This document shows, piece after piece, positions 41,261 through 48,188 of a stretch of DNA of 64,000 nt. Each line of letters begins with the position of its first letter. The first letter of the stretch is position 1. The translations under genes were made by a program, and so were the position numbers. A model generated the notes under the pieces. The model did no database searches. It saw only the letters and a program-made list of their open reading frames with translations, and was not told the DNA's origin. Location of the stretch: positions 1-64,000 of the IMG/VR virus record IMGVR_UViG_3300008113_000003. One strand, 5' to 3'. The DNA comes from a virus.

Positions 41261-41469
41261 ATTTGAGGGAGAGAGCCCTCAGTGTTGTGTGGTGTACCGC
41301 CATCAGCCAATAGTTTAAGTTTGTTGTTTAACCACCCTTAACTTAAAATAACTGTTATGACCGCACTCTCTTTTCTCAAGAGAACAACACAATGGTGCTA
41401 GAGGTTGGTTTACATTCAGTGACCATGGCTTGTACTTCGCCTCAAGGGTCAAGCCCTATACCTCTATCG
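41261..41469 (-). other. Long structured spacer in the tRNA array
   Basis: 209 nt with AGAGGT/ACCTCT enclosing GGCTTG/CAAGCC, a long-range GTGTTGT/ACAACAC helix, TCTCTT/AAGAGA and TGAGGG/CCCTCA hairpins. No gene seen. Confidence 0.4.
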
Positions 41470-41541
41470 TAGTCGGTACGGGATTCGAACCCGTGTGGCA
41501 AGGATGAAAACCTTGAATCCTAACCCCTAGATGAACCGACC
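41470..41541 (-). tRNA. tRNA-Glu(TTC)
   Basis: Acceptor GGTCGGT/ACCGACT, D arm ATCTAGGGGTTAGGAT, anticodon arm CAAGG-TTTTCAT-CCTTG, T arm ACGGG-TTCGAAT-CCCGT, discriminator A. No encoded CCA. Confidence 0.92.
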
Positions 41542-41687
41542 AAATAAAAACAATGATGGAGTACCCGTCTCGCTCCATTCTTAACAGCTTCATCAGAGTT
41601 TTCTCTGGGCCCAGGCTGAGGGTGCTGAATTCCGATTCCACTCTGGATTGTCGACATCCGTTGAGTGGGGAAAACCATTGTTTTTTG

Positions 41688-41759
41688 CTGTGATGGGGAA
41701 TTCCGAGATCCCGACCTGAGAGTTAACAGCTCCCTGCTCTGCCTCTGAGCTACATCACA
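41688..41759 (-). tRNA. tRNA-Asn(GTT), unusual T loop
   Basis: Acceptor TGTGATG/CATCACA, D arm GCTCAGAGGCAGAGC, anticodon arm GGGAG-CTGTTAA-CTCTC. The T loop is CTCGGAA instead of TTCRANN and one T-stem pair is mismatched, so function is uncertain. Discriminator G, no CCA. A second, permuted tRNA-Asn is at 42980. Confidence 0.8.
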
Positions 41760-41764
41760 ATTTG

Positions 41765-41879
41765 CGGGGATGAGAGGAATCGAACCTCTGGTTCAGGCTT
41801 GAGATGCAAAATTATATGCTGTATGGAATCTCATCAGATTCACTTTTTTTACAGCGTGTTACCACTACACCACACCCCC
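41765..41879 (-). tRNA. tRNA-like gene with inserted hairpins (Gln/Gly-like ends)
   Basis: Acceptor GGGGGTG/CATCCCC, D arm GTG-TAGTGGTAA-CAC, T arm AGAGG-TTCGATT-CCTCT, discriminator G. After the D arm CTGTA/TACAG closes a 26-nt loop that contains GAATC-TGATGA-GATTC, and a further 24 nt lies before the T arm. 115 nt in all, about 40 more than a normal tRNA. Anticodon not assignable. Confidence 0.55.
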
Positions 41880-42085
41880 AATTACTAATGAGTCGACCAA
41901 ATTTTTTACCAGTGCGGAATAAAGAAGGCTATTGGTGTGTGCCTTTCATACTCAGTTGGGATTGCGGCCCCATGAGTTCCCGATGCGCCATTGTCTTTCA
42001 TTAACTTTTCTCCGTCCTATCTGTTGTGGGATTCTGGCAGTGTTCCCTCAGGATACTCGTTTAATTACTCTTTCATCATTAGTTG
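41880..42085 (-). other. Spacer in the tRNA array
   Basis: 206 nt with no gene or tRNA arms recognised; short complementary segments only. Confidence 0.3.
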
Positions 42086-42157
42086 AGCGGATAGTGAGAA
42101 TCGAACTCACATCTCCAGCTTGGAAGGCTGGAGTAATAGCCATTATACGACATCCGC
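42086..42157 (-). tRNA. tRNA-Gly(TCC)
   Basis: Acceptor GCGGATG/TATCCGC, anticodon arm CCAGC-CTTCCAA-GCTGG, T arm GTGAG-TTCGATT-CTCAC, discriminator T. No CCA encoded. 1 bp from tRNA-Gly(GCC). Confidence 0.95.
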
Positions 42158-42158
42158 A

Positions 42159-42234
42159 TGGAGCGGGAGACCAGGTTCGAACTGGCGACCCCAACCTTGG
42201 CAAGGTTGTGCTCTACCGACTGAGCTACTCCCGC
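42159..42234 (-). tRNA. tRNA-Gly(GCC)
   Basis: Acceptor GCGGGAG/TCTCCCGC region, D arm GCTCAGTCGGTAGAGC, anticodon arm CAACC-TTGCCAA-GGTTG, T loop TTCGAAC, discriminator T, CCA encoded. Confidence 0.95.
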
Positions 42235-42450
42235 ATTTGTGACTACTCCCTGGGAAGTTTCGTCACGATTAACGTGAATGGGGTGATCAAACCCACTAAC
42301 ATCACGGGCATAGGTTTTCACAATAAACCATTACCAAAAACGCCAGTTTTTAACACCCAAAACTGAATAAACGGTCCGACTCTTTGTAACCCCGATTTTA
42401 AGTGTATGTTACTACCGTCTCGAACAGACCCCTACTGCGAACACTCCCAG
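42235..42450 (-). other. Structured spacer in the tRNA array
   Basis: 216 nt. Helices GTGAC/GTCAC around CTTCCC/GGGAG next to tRNA-Gly, and CTACTG/CAGTAG next to the following tRNA-like gene. No gene. Confidence 0.4.
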
Positions 42451-42570
42451 TAGCCCCAGTAGGAATCGAACCCACCTTGTAAATTACATGCAATAATCCT
42501 TAGACTTTCGCTCCGATCCTAGTATTAAGGAGTGTCTAACCATTTTACCATCATTTACCCACTCGCAGCT
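42451..42570 (-). tRNA. tRNA-like gene with expanded core; 5' end uncertain
   Basis: T arm GTGGG-TTCGATT-CCTAC and 3' strand TGGGGCT with discriminator A are clear. AGCTGCG (42564-42570, one mismatch) or AGCTCTA (42589-42595) could be the 5' strand. ATGGTTAGACAC resembles a Leu-type D loop. TCCTTA/TAAGGA closes a long loop with a CTCC/GGAG hairpin, and TGTAA/TTTACA forms a variable-arm-like hairpin. Anticodon not assignable. Confidence 0.45.
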
Positions 42571-42602
42571 ACGTTAACGTGCTTGCTATAGAGCTATTTT
42601 AG

Positions 42603-42675
42603 TAGCGGGAGAGGGATTCGAACCCCCGACCTCTAGGTTATGAGCCTAGCGAGCTACCTCTGCTACTACCCCGCA
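42603..42675 (-). tRNA. Initiator-type tRNA-fMet(CAT)
   Basis: Acceptor pairs from position 2 (GCGGGG with TCCCGC) while T1 and T72 are mismatched, the hallmark of bacterial initiators. D arm AGCAG..GTAGCTCG and anticodon arm CTAGG-CTCATAA-CCTAG, with two of the three G:C pairs expected in initiators. Discriminator A, no CCA. Confidence 0.85.
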
Positions 42676-42843
42676 ATATCTTATGGTTTTGCCTCACCAA
42701 AAAGCTTCCATTGTATGAAGTCCAATAGATAAAGTCCTCGGTTTCTTAGTAAAACTAACTTTCAGGAACTTCACCTGCCTTCTAGTATACATGTACCTCT
42801 CAGTTAAGAGTCAGTACGAGCTTTCTTACTTTAGTTAGTTTTG

Positions 42844-42917
42844 TGATCCCGACAGGATTCGAACCTGTGACCTACTGCTTAGAAGGCAGTTGCTCTATCC
42901 AGCTGAGCTACGAGACC
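42844..42917 (-). tRNA. tRNA-Arg(TCT)
   Basis: Acceptor GGTCTCG/CGGGATC, D arm GCTCAGCTGGATAGAGC, anticodon arm ACTGC-CTTCTAA-GCAGT, T arm ACAGG-TTCGAAT-CCTGT, discriminator A. No CCA. Reads AGA, abundant in AT-rich genomes. Confidence 0.95.
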
Positions 42918-42979
42918 AAATTTCGGAATGCGTTTTTTGTCAAAGTAAAAGTTTAAGATAAAATACAGGATGAATTGTA

Positions 42980-43071
42980 CGTGCTCTAACCAACTGAGCT
43001 ACTCTGAACGTGCCACTTAAGGCTGTGTTCAAAGGTTGGATTCGAACCAACGACCACGAGGTTAACAGCCT
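42980..43071 (-). tRNA. Circularly permuted tRNA-Asn(GTT)
   Basis: Read on the minus strand, the 3' half comes first (43071-43026: AGG-CTGTTAA-CCTCG, variable loop, T arm GTTGG-TTCGAAT-CCAAC, acceptor CTTTGAAC, A). A 16-nt spacer with a GCC/GGC hairpin follows (43025-43010), then the 5' half (43009-42980: GTTCAGAG, D arm GCTCAGTTGGTTAGAGC, A, CG). Joining the outer ends gives a 76-nt tRNA with a perfect anticodon stem CGAGG/CCTCG and an 8-bp acceptor stem. Outer flanks 43099-43109 and 42955-42965 (11 bp) plus 43090-43095 and 42967-42972 (6 bp) are complementary and would hold the ends together. CCA is not encoded. Confidence 0.8.
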
Positions 43072-43111
43072 AAAGAAATATGCAGAAACCATCCTCATTA
43101 TTTTATCTTTG

Positions 43112-43185
43112 CGGTCCATACGGGACTCGAACCCGTGATCTCTGCCGTGACAGGGCAGCGTCCACTCCAGCTGGACTGATGGACC
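43112..43185 (-). tRNA. tRNA-Asp(GTC)
   Basis: Acceptor GGTCCAT/ATGGACC, D stem GTCC/GGAC, anticodon arm CTGCC-CTGTCAC-GGCAG, T arm ACGGG-TTCGAGT-CCCGT, discriminator G as usual for Asp. No CCA. Confidence 0.93.
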
Positions 43186-43255
43186 GTTTTGATTTTCCAA
43201 TATGTCAAAGAACATGATAGGGAACCACGGTTTTATGGCAAAGCCAACCTATCTT

Positions 43256-43331
43256 TGGTGGTGCGGGCAGGAATCGAACCTGCGACACAGGGATTTTCAG
43301 TCCCTTGCTCTACCAACTGAGCTACCGCACC
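43256..43331 (-). tRNA. tRNA-Phe(GAA)
   Basis: Acceptor GGTGCGG/CCGCACC, D arm GCTCAGTTGGTAGAGC, anticodon arm GGGA-CTGAAAA-TCCC, T loop TTCGATT, discriminator A, CCA encoded. First tRNA of the array in transcription order. Confidence 0.96.
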
Positions 43332-43764
43332 AAATATCGGGATGGATTTTGTTTGTATTTATCCGTTACATGTTAATGTGCTGTAACCATCCCCTTTATC
43401 TTTCGATGCTACAAAATTAAGAAGGATTTTTTAAACTTCCAAATGTTTGCAACATTTTTTTTTATTTTTTTCTCAAAGAACGTTTTCTTTTCAGAATTGT
43501 GGTACAAAACTAATAACTAATTTCTTTACCACCAAATATATTTTAAAGTTTTTTCATTTTTTTTCTTTTAAACGAAAAAACCCAGAGATCTCTCCCTGGG
43601 TTCCTTATTGTATCTAGTATATTTTTACTTGAGATTTTTACAATAGGAACCCTGGGCGATTCTCATCACCAAATGTTCTTCCTATATTTGTAAAGTTTCT
43701 CATCGAAATTCTTATTATTTTTCTATATATACTTCAATATTACGAAAAGTTTCAAAAAAAACAA
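43332..43764. other. Gene-free region upstream of the tRNA array
   Basis: 433 nt with no credible frame. It contains a minus-strand terminator (43574-43602) and a nearly perfect inverted repeat (43594-43612 with 43639-43656, CCCTGGGTTCCTTATTGTA). It probably separates the 44-kb genes from the array and may hold the array promoter; no clear TAnnTTTG copy was found. Confidence 0.5.
43574..43602 (-). terminator. Rho-independent terminator before the tRNA array
   Basis: Minus strand ACCCAG, loop GGAGAGATCT with inner pairs, CTGGGT, then TTTTTTCG. Its stem shares sequence with the inverted repeat, so alternative folds are possible. Confidence 0.75.
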
Positions 43765-44118
43765 TTATTTTTCTAAAAAATTTTTCAAACTATGAATTGT
43801 TTGTCTGAAAATGTAGTCTTTAGATTTTTGCTCAGTTGGTAATTCTTCGTATGGAACATAGCATGGGTGTTCCTTTTTATCCGCATCTTTAACAGGTCCA
43901 TACTTCCAACCTTCTTCAGTTTTTTGTTTCATCCATGAGTCATGTGATGCTGAAGGTGATGCTTCAGGGTTATTGATGTGAAACTGCACACCGTTAACTG
44001 CTGATGATTTTTGCCAATCTGGTGCATTATCCCAATCTGGTTGTGAATGATCACCTATGCTTTCGCAATAAGCTCTATTCAATTCATGTGCTACTCTAGC
44101 GATTTCTTGTATAGTCAT
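43765..44118 (-). CDS. RyR-domain protein
   Basis: 117 residues from MTIQEIARVAHELNRAY. The chain HELNRAYCESIGDHSQPDW...APDWQKSSAVNGVQFH...SHDSWMKQKTEEGWKYGP...HPCYVPYEELP is the RyR domain, known from ryanodine receptors and common in bacteria and phages, thought to bind a small ligand. An ATG at 44271 would overlap the RNase H-like gene and is rejected. Confidence 0.8.
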   Translation of the reverse strand: MTIQEIARVAHELNRAYCESIGDHSQPDWDNAPDWQKSSAVNGVQFHINNPEASPSASHDSWMKQKTEEGWKYGPVKDADKKEHPCYVPYEELPTEQKSKDYIFRQTIHSLKNFLEK

Positions 44119-44128
44119 AACTTTATTT

Positions 44129-44596
44129 TTATCTACAATAATTATCCGCTGCTGAGCTTGCGGCCCATGCATCTGGCTTACCAACGGCATCATATCCCAT
44201 TGATTTAGCGTAACCAATACCCGCTTCGTACAATTGATTTGACTTCTCACTTTGTTTTGAATTGTAATCAACGTGCACAGTTATTTTAACATTAATGTCC
44301 TTCAAAGATTCAGCAACATTAACTGATCTAACAACTTCAGACCATAACTTTGGGTGCATGTTTGCTACAGGATCACCTTTCTTTGGTCTTGGTTCAATTT
44401 CTTTAAGGTGTATAACATGGGCACCTCTACCAAACTCATATAAACAAATTGTTGTAACATAATTAACTTTGTCACCAACTTCTTGTGAGTCGCAGCCAAT
44501 ATAAACCTCAGAATCTGGGTGTTGTCCTAACCACTCTGATACATACTCGGACACATTCTCAATAATAACTCCATCTCTTGTCCTAAAATTTTTCAT
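44129..44596 (-). CDS. RNase H-like protein (YkuK type)
   Basis: 155 residues. VYIGCDSQEVGDKVNYVTTICLYEFGRGAHVI is the conserved block of the YkuK RNase H-like family; ITVHVDYNS follows as a second acidic strand. Nuclease activity is predicted from the fold only. Lies 10 bp from the RyR gene. Confidence 0.75.
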   Translation of the reverse strand: MKNFRTRDGVIIENVSEYVSEWLGQHPDSEVYIGCDSQEVGDKVNYVTTICLYEFGRGAHVIHLKEIEPRPKKGDPVANMHPKLWSEVVRSVNVAESLKDINVKITVHVDYNSKQSEKSNQLYEAGIGYAKSMGYDAVGKPDAWAASSAADNYCR

Positions 44597-44599
44597 CTC

Positions 44600-46189
44600 T
44601 TATATTTTAAATGTGGTGAAACCTGTTTCACCGTTGTTGTCTTTAATAAAATTAATATGTTGTGCTCTCCCATCTTTATGGATAATCACATGCGATTGTA
44701 ACCATGAGCTTGGGCCAATATTATAACCAACTCTTAGTTTTGTTGAGGTACCAACCGCTAAAGCACCGTCTTTTCTCCCTGGTGAATGGTAATGACCAAC
44801 AATGATCTTCGTGTTTAGTGTTCTAAACTGATTTAGAGACCCTCTGCTGCCATTTGAACCCACATCGCCATGTTGTCCTAGTTCCCAATCTTTAACAATG
44901 TAAGAAGCGTTCCTATTCAATGTGATGAACTTAGGAAACTTCTGGTTAATTATCTCTGGTATAACACCTTTAACATCACCTTTAGCGTATTGTCTCAGAA
45001 GCATTGCGGAGTATTCCATATACATCAAAGAGTTTTTACTTGTTGGTTGTCTTTTCCAATCCTCATTCTTTAACCATCGATCTAAAAAGTCATCATGGTT
45101 ACTTCTAACAATAACAACATTTTTATAATCTCTAAAAGACTCCAACCCCTCGAGCATATTATTTATCTCGTTTTCAACTGAGTTGGTGCCGTTCATTTCT
45201 TTCGCAAACTGAATAAACGGATCTTTCATTTCATGGTGGCTAATTGAGTTACCGTCAAACACGTCATGTAGGATAACATGTTCTGGTTTCATTTTACCCA
45301 ATAATTCATGTGTCTTATCAATCACATCTTGATCATGATGTCCATAGTGAATGTCACCAAACACAATTGCTGACAATGAATCAACTTTACTCACCTGACC
45401 ACCCTCAACTTTATGACAAAGATCGGTAAAATTACCAGTTCTATCATGTGCTGTTACTTGTCTAACATAGAATGTATCCTCATCTTTAATCTCAACGATC
45501 GCAAAACCATATGTGTGGTGAAACTCACCTTTCTTACCAGCTTTTGAATCCGTGTAGTTTAATTTGGTTACAGCGCCTGTGGTTAACATCATTTTTGGTT
45601 TATTACCCTCAAGAACTGAAATCATTTCAAGCTGTACTTTCGGTGCGCCAAAGATGCACGAATTAATACCACTCACACCTTGCAAACCGCTCATTGGGTT
45701 GGTTGCTGTTGGTTGGATCTTAAAGTCGGACATGATTGACACATATTTGTGCACATCATGTCTATTCGCATCCAAATAAGGTACAACAGCGCTGTCCCAC
45801 TCTTCATGGTCTTTATCTGTAAACACTGATGTTGGGTTTTTGTAACGTCCAGCAATAACGTGTATATCAGCACCTAAAAAGTCAGCATATGCTTTTATAT
45901 TTTCAAAGAATGGTTTATGTACTGGTGTGTCATTCTGAGCCCAAGTAATAAGGAACATTTTTTGTTCTTTATTTGTTTGTCTCTGCTTAGCCATCAGATA
46001 TTGTTCTGACTCAACCTCAACCTTTTCTTTAAAGTTTAATTTTTCAGAACACCATTTTCTAACTGTTCTTTCGGATTTACCAAATAAATCCATAAGCAAT
46101 TTCATTCTATCATCCCAAGATAAATCCTTGTCGGTGTAAATCTCTCTTGCTTTGTTAATTTGTTGTTCTGTTAAATCTTTAAATTTCAT
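44600..46189 (-). CDS. T5 A1-like metallophosphoesterase
   Basis: 529 residues. An N-terminal helix-turn-helix-like part (DLFGKSERTVRKWCSEKL) leads to a unique domain (FLITWAQNDTPVHKPFFENIKAYADFL), then a calcineurin-like domain: IVFGDIHYGHHD, ILHDVFDGNS, VIVRSNHDDFLDRW, IIVGHYHSPG. The layout recalls the T5 A1 protein needed for host DNA breakdown and completion of DNA transfer. The A1 link is from memory of the family; the phosphoesterase part is certain. Confidence 0.65.
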   Translation of the reverse strand: MKFKDLTEQQINKAREIYTDKDLSWDDRMKLLMDLFGKSERTVRKWCSEKLNFKEKVEVESEQYLMAKQRQTNKEQKMFLITWAQNDTPVHKPFFENIKAYADFLGADIHVIAGRYKNPTSVFTDKDHEEWDSAVVPYLDANRHDVHKYVSIMSDFKIQPTATNPMSGLQGVSGINSCIFGAPKVQLEMISVLEGNKPKMMLTTGAVTKLNYTDSKAGKKGEFHHTYGFAIVEIKDEDTFYVRQVTAHDRTGNFTDLCHKVEGGQVSKVDSLSAIVFGDIHYGHHDQDVIDKTHELLGKMKPEHVILHDVFDGNSISHHEMKDPFIQFAKEMNGTNSVENEINNMLEGLESFRDYKNVVIVRSNHDDFLDRWLKNEDWKRQPTSKNSLMYMEYSAMLLRQYAKGDVKGVIPEIINQKFPKFITLNRNASYIVKDWELGQHGDVGSNGSRGSLNQFRTLNTKIIVGHYHSPGRKDGALAVGTSTKLRVGYNIGPSSWLQSHVIIHKDGRAQHINFIKDNNGETGFTTFKI

Positions 46190-46194
46190 ATCTA

Positions 46195-46587
46195 CTATAA
46201 TTTACTTTCAAGTTTTTGTAATTGTTCATGTTTCTTAGCGAAATCGGCTATTAGATCCTCATGTTCATCAACAGCTTTGTTAATCATGGTCATTTTATCA
46301 TACCAAATCTTTGTCATTGTTGTTTTGATCAAATTATCTTCTGTTTCAGCTAATAAAGTCATAACGGTTGGTTCGATAACTTCAATAAGCTGGTTTTGTA
46401 ACTCAATTATTTCAACACGTTTAAGCGCAAATTTATCCTGCAAACCTATTAACTCCTCATTCAAGGAATTAGCTGCGGTTCTGATTCTTTTTGTTAAATC
46501 ATCGGTTTCAACTAGGTTGGTTAAGTCCACGCCTTGTTTAATTAATTTGTTTACGCTCCACTTAGCGATACTGTACAATAATCCCAT
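46195..46587 (-). CDS. Unknown coiled-coil protein
   Basis: 130 residues, almost wholly helical with heptads (LQDKFALKRVEIIELQNQLIEV). Precedes the A1-like gene by 5 bp. No family recognised. Confidence 0.5.
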   Translation of the reverse strand: MGLLYSIAKWSVNKLIKQGVDLTNLVETDDLTKRIRTAANSLNEELIGLQDKFALKRVEIIELQNQLIEVIEPTVMTLLAETEDNLIKTTMTKIWYDKMTMINKAVDEHEDLIADFAKKHEQLQKLESKL

Positions 46588-46627
46588 ATTTTATAATAAT
46601 AAAAAATTTTTTATTAAAAAACAAATT

Positions 46628-47023
46628 CTAGCCAACATTTTTTTGGGAATCACCTCTCCAAACTCTGTATGAGTCCGAATCAAAGTGTGTTGTTGACACT
46701 TCAAATACAACACCATCTGTTATTGCTTCCAATTGATGTGGTTGACCTGGTAACTGTCTAACGGAATCACCTGGGTAAAGGTATTGCTCATTCACCTCAG
46801 CTGTCTCAGTATCGATCCATCTATAAATGAACGACCCTTTATCCACAAACCAAGTTTCATCTTTAATCATGTGGTAGTGCATTGAGAACTTACACCCCTT
46901 TTTAAAAACTAATAACTTTCCACAATAAAGTTCGTTATTAGCGATTATAACTTCGTTACCCCATCCTTTGGGGATATTACATTCTGGGCATTCCAGTAAA
47001 TTAACTACCTTTGGTTTCTCCAT
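46628..47023 (-). CDS. Cupin-domain protein (mannose-6-phosphate isomerase-like)
   Basis: 131 residues. CKFSMHYHMIKDETWFVDKG and GDSVRQLPGQPHQLEAI are the two cupin metal motifs, as in type II phosphomannose isomerase/GDP-mannose pyrophosphorylase C-terminal domains. Likely a sugar-phosphate isomerase or a sugar-binding cupin. Confidence 0.8.
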   Translation of the reverse strand: MEKPKVVNLLECPECNIPKGWGNEVIIANNELYCGKLLVFKKGCKFSMHYHMIKDETWFVDKGSFIYRWIDTETAEVNEQYLYPGDSVRQLPGQPHQLEAITDGVVFEVSTTHFDSDSYRVWRGDSQKNVG

Positions 47024-47243
47024 TTTCTAAACTAAAAATTCTAAGTGCATTTATTATTACTTCTGATTCTTCAAGCGAGAAAGCGCCTTTTGATTGTGCA
47101 TATCTTAACGCAGCGTTTACGGTTAAGATAATCTCCGCTTCCGAGCCTTCTTTTACTTTTCCAAGAAAAGTTTGGTATTCTTCATCTGACATGTAAGCTA
47201 ATACACCGAATAGCACGCCTTTTGGTTTTTGTTCGTTACTCAT
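47001..47243 (-). CDS. Unknown 80-residue helical protein
   Basis: Start at MSNEQKPKGVLF (47243), 1 bp after the upstream stop, preferred to an ATG at 47279. EAEIILTVNAALRYAQSKGAF is a clear helix. Not recognised. Confidence 0.5.
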   Translation of the reverse strand: MSNEQKPKGVLFGVLAYMSDEEYQTFLGKVKEGSEAEIILTVNAALRYAQSKGAFSLEESEVIINALRIFSLENGETKGS

Positions 47244-47244
47244 A

Positions 47245-47934
47245 TTAATGGTTAAATTCGTAAAATTTATCGATACCAAGCAACATAAAGTTAGTATCTT
47301 CTATTAATTCTTCTTTTGTAAAATGAAAGTGTCCGTTGAACCAATATTCAACTCTATTACCGTTTAATTTCAACGTTCTGTACATTGTTTCAAAATCTTT
47401 TCTTTCTTGTAGTAATGCATCATGCAAAGAAGGGTCTTGTGCAACAAACCACCAAACTAATTCGTTAAAATGAACTGGTTCACAGAAACTTGGGGAGCTA
47501 TGCGCAATCACAACATCAATGTTTTCTTCAATCGCATTTAACTTATCAACATCTAAAACAAATCTTTCTTCTGGCCAATAATCAACACCAGCTCTTCTTT
47601 GGCATCTATCAATACTAATGGCACCACCAACAAATAGATAACTCCTACCCTCAATGTTTCTAACAGTATAGTCAGGTAAGAACTCTATATTACTAAAGTT
47701 GTAGTTACCGTCAAAATATGCTGGGTCATCGTGATTACCACGAATAATTAATAAATTGTTATTGTTTTTTGCTAGTTTTTTATTGATGTCGATCATCTCC
47801 TCGTCCATTCTAGCACGACTACGGAAACCAACGCCAAAATCACCAACCTGTATAATAGTGGTGTCTTTTACGGCCATGGCCTTCATGTAAAGTTTTTGGA
47901 AATTACCGTGAATATCCCCTAATATCTGTACCAT
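47245..47934 (-). CDS. Calcineurin-like metallophosphoesterase
   Basis: 229 residues. VQILGDIHGNF, TIIQVGDFGVGF, LLIIRGNHDDP, VVIAHSSPSF and WFNGHFHFTKEE are the five metal motifs of the PP2A-like/YkuE-type superfamily. Substrate unknown (protein, nucleotide or nucleic acid). A strong host-type promoter lies directly before the ATG. Confidence 0.88.
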   Translation of the reverse strand: MVQILGDIHGNFQKLYMKAMAVKDTTIIQVGDFGVGFRSRARMDEEMIDINKKLAKNNNNLLIIRGNHDDPAYFDGNYNFSNIEFLPDYTVRNIEGRSYLFVGGAISIDRCQRRAGVDYWPEERFVLDVDKLNAIEENIDVVIAHSSPSFCEPVHFNELVWWFVAQDPSLHDALLQERKDFETMYRTLKLNGNRVEYWFNGHFHFTKEELIEDTNFMLLGIDKFYEFNH

Positions 47935-47939
47935 AGGTA

Positions 47940-47970
47940 CAAAAATAGTAAAATTTAGTGAATAACCAAA
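47940..47970 (-). promoter_or_regulatory. Host-type promoter abutting start codon
   Basis: Minus strand TTTGGTTATTCAC, spacer, TATTTTTG, TACCT, ATG at 47934. Confidence 0.65.
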
Positions 47971-48188
47971 TCTTTATGGTCAATTTTTTTCAATTCGGTA
48001 TCTAATTCGTGTTTTTTTCTTTTCTTATGGTTGTATTTGTAAACATTAAAAAACAAATACGGTAGATATATAAAGTAGAATGACCATAAGAATAATGTTA
48101 CCCCACCACCAAATAATAATAGGAATGGTGAAAAAATGATCACGATATCCATGCTACAGGATATTATTTCAATTTGTCTATAACTCAT
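47955..48188 (-). CDS. Two-span small membrane protein
   Basis: 77 residues with spans at about 13-32 and 36-54 and a basic C-terminal tail (NHKKRKKHELD). ATGA overlap with the upstream virion-type gene. The promoter of the phosphoesterase lies inside its 3' end. Confidence 0.5.
   Translation of the reverse strand: MSYRQIEIISCSMDIVIIFSPFLLLFGGGVTLFLWSFYFIYLPYLFFNVYKYNHKKRKKHELDTELKKIDHKDLVIH

Noticed and set aside
41800-41850. Hammerhead ribozyme suggested by CTGATGAG in the tRNA-like gene at 41765
   Set aside because: No GAAA core segment or cleavage-site context in the right position; the motif forms the loop of a GAATC/GATTC hairpin.
40738-43215. Several short open frames inside the tRNA array
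   Set aside because: They run through tRNA genes on either strand and have no promoter, family or plausible composition.
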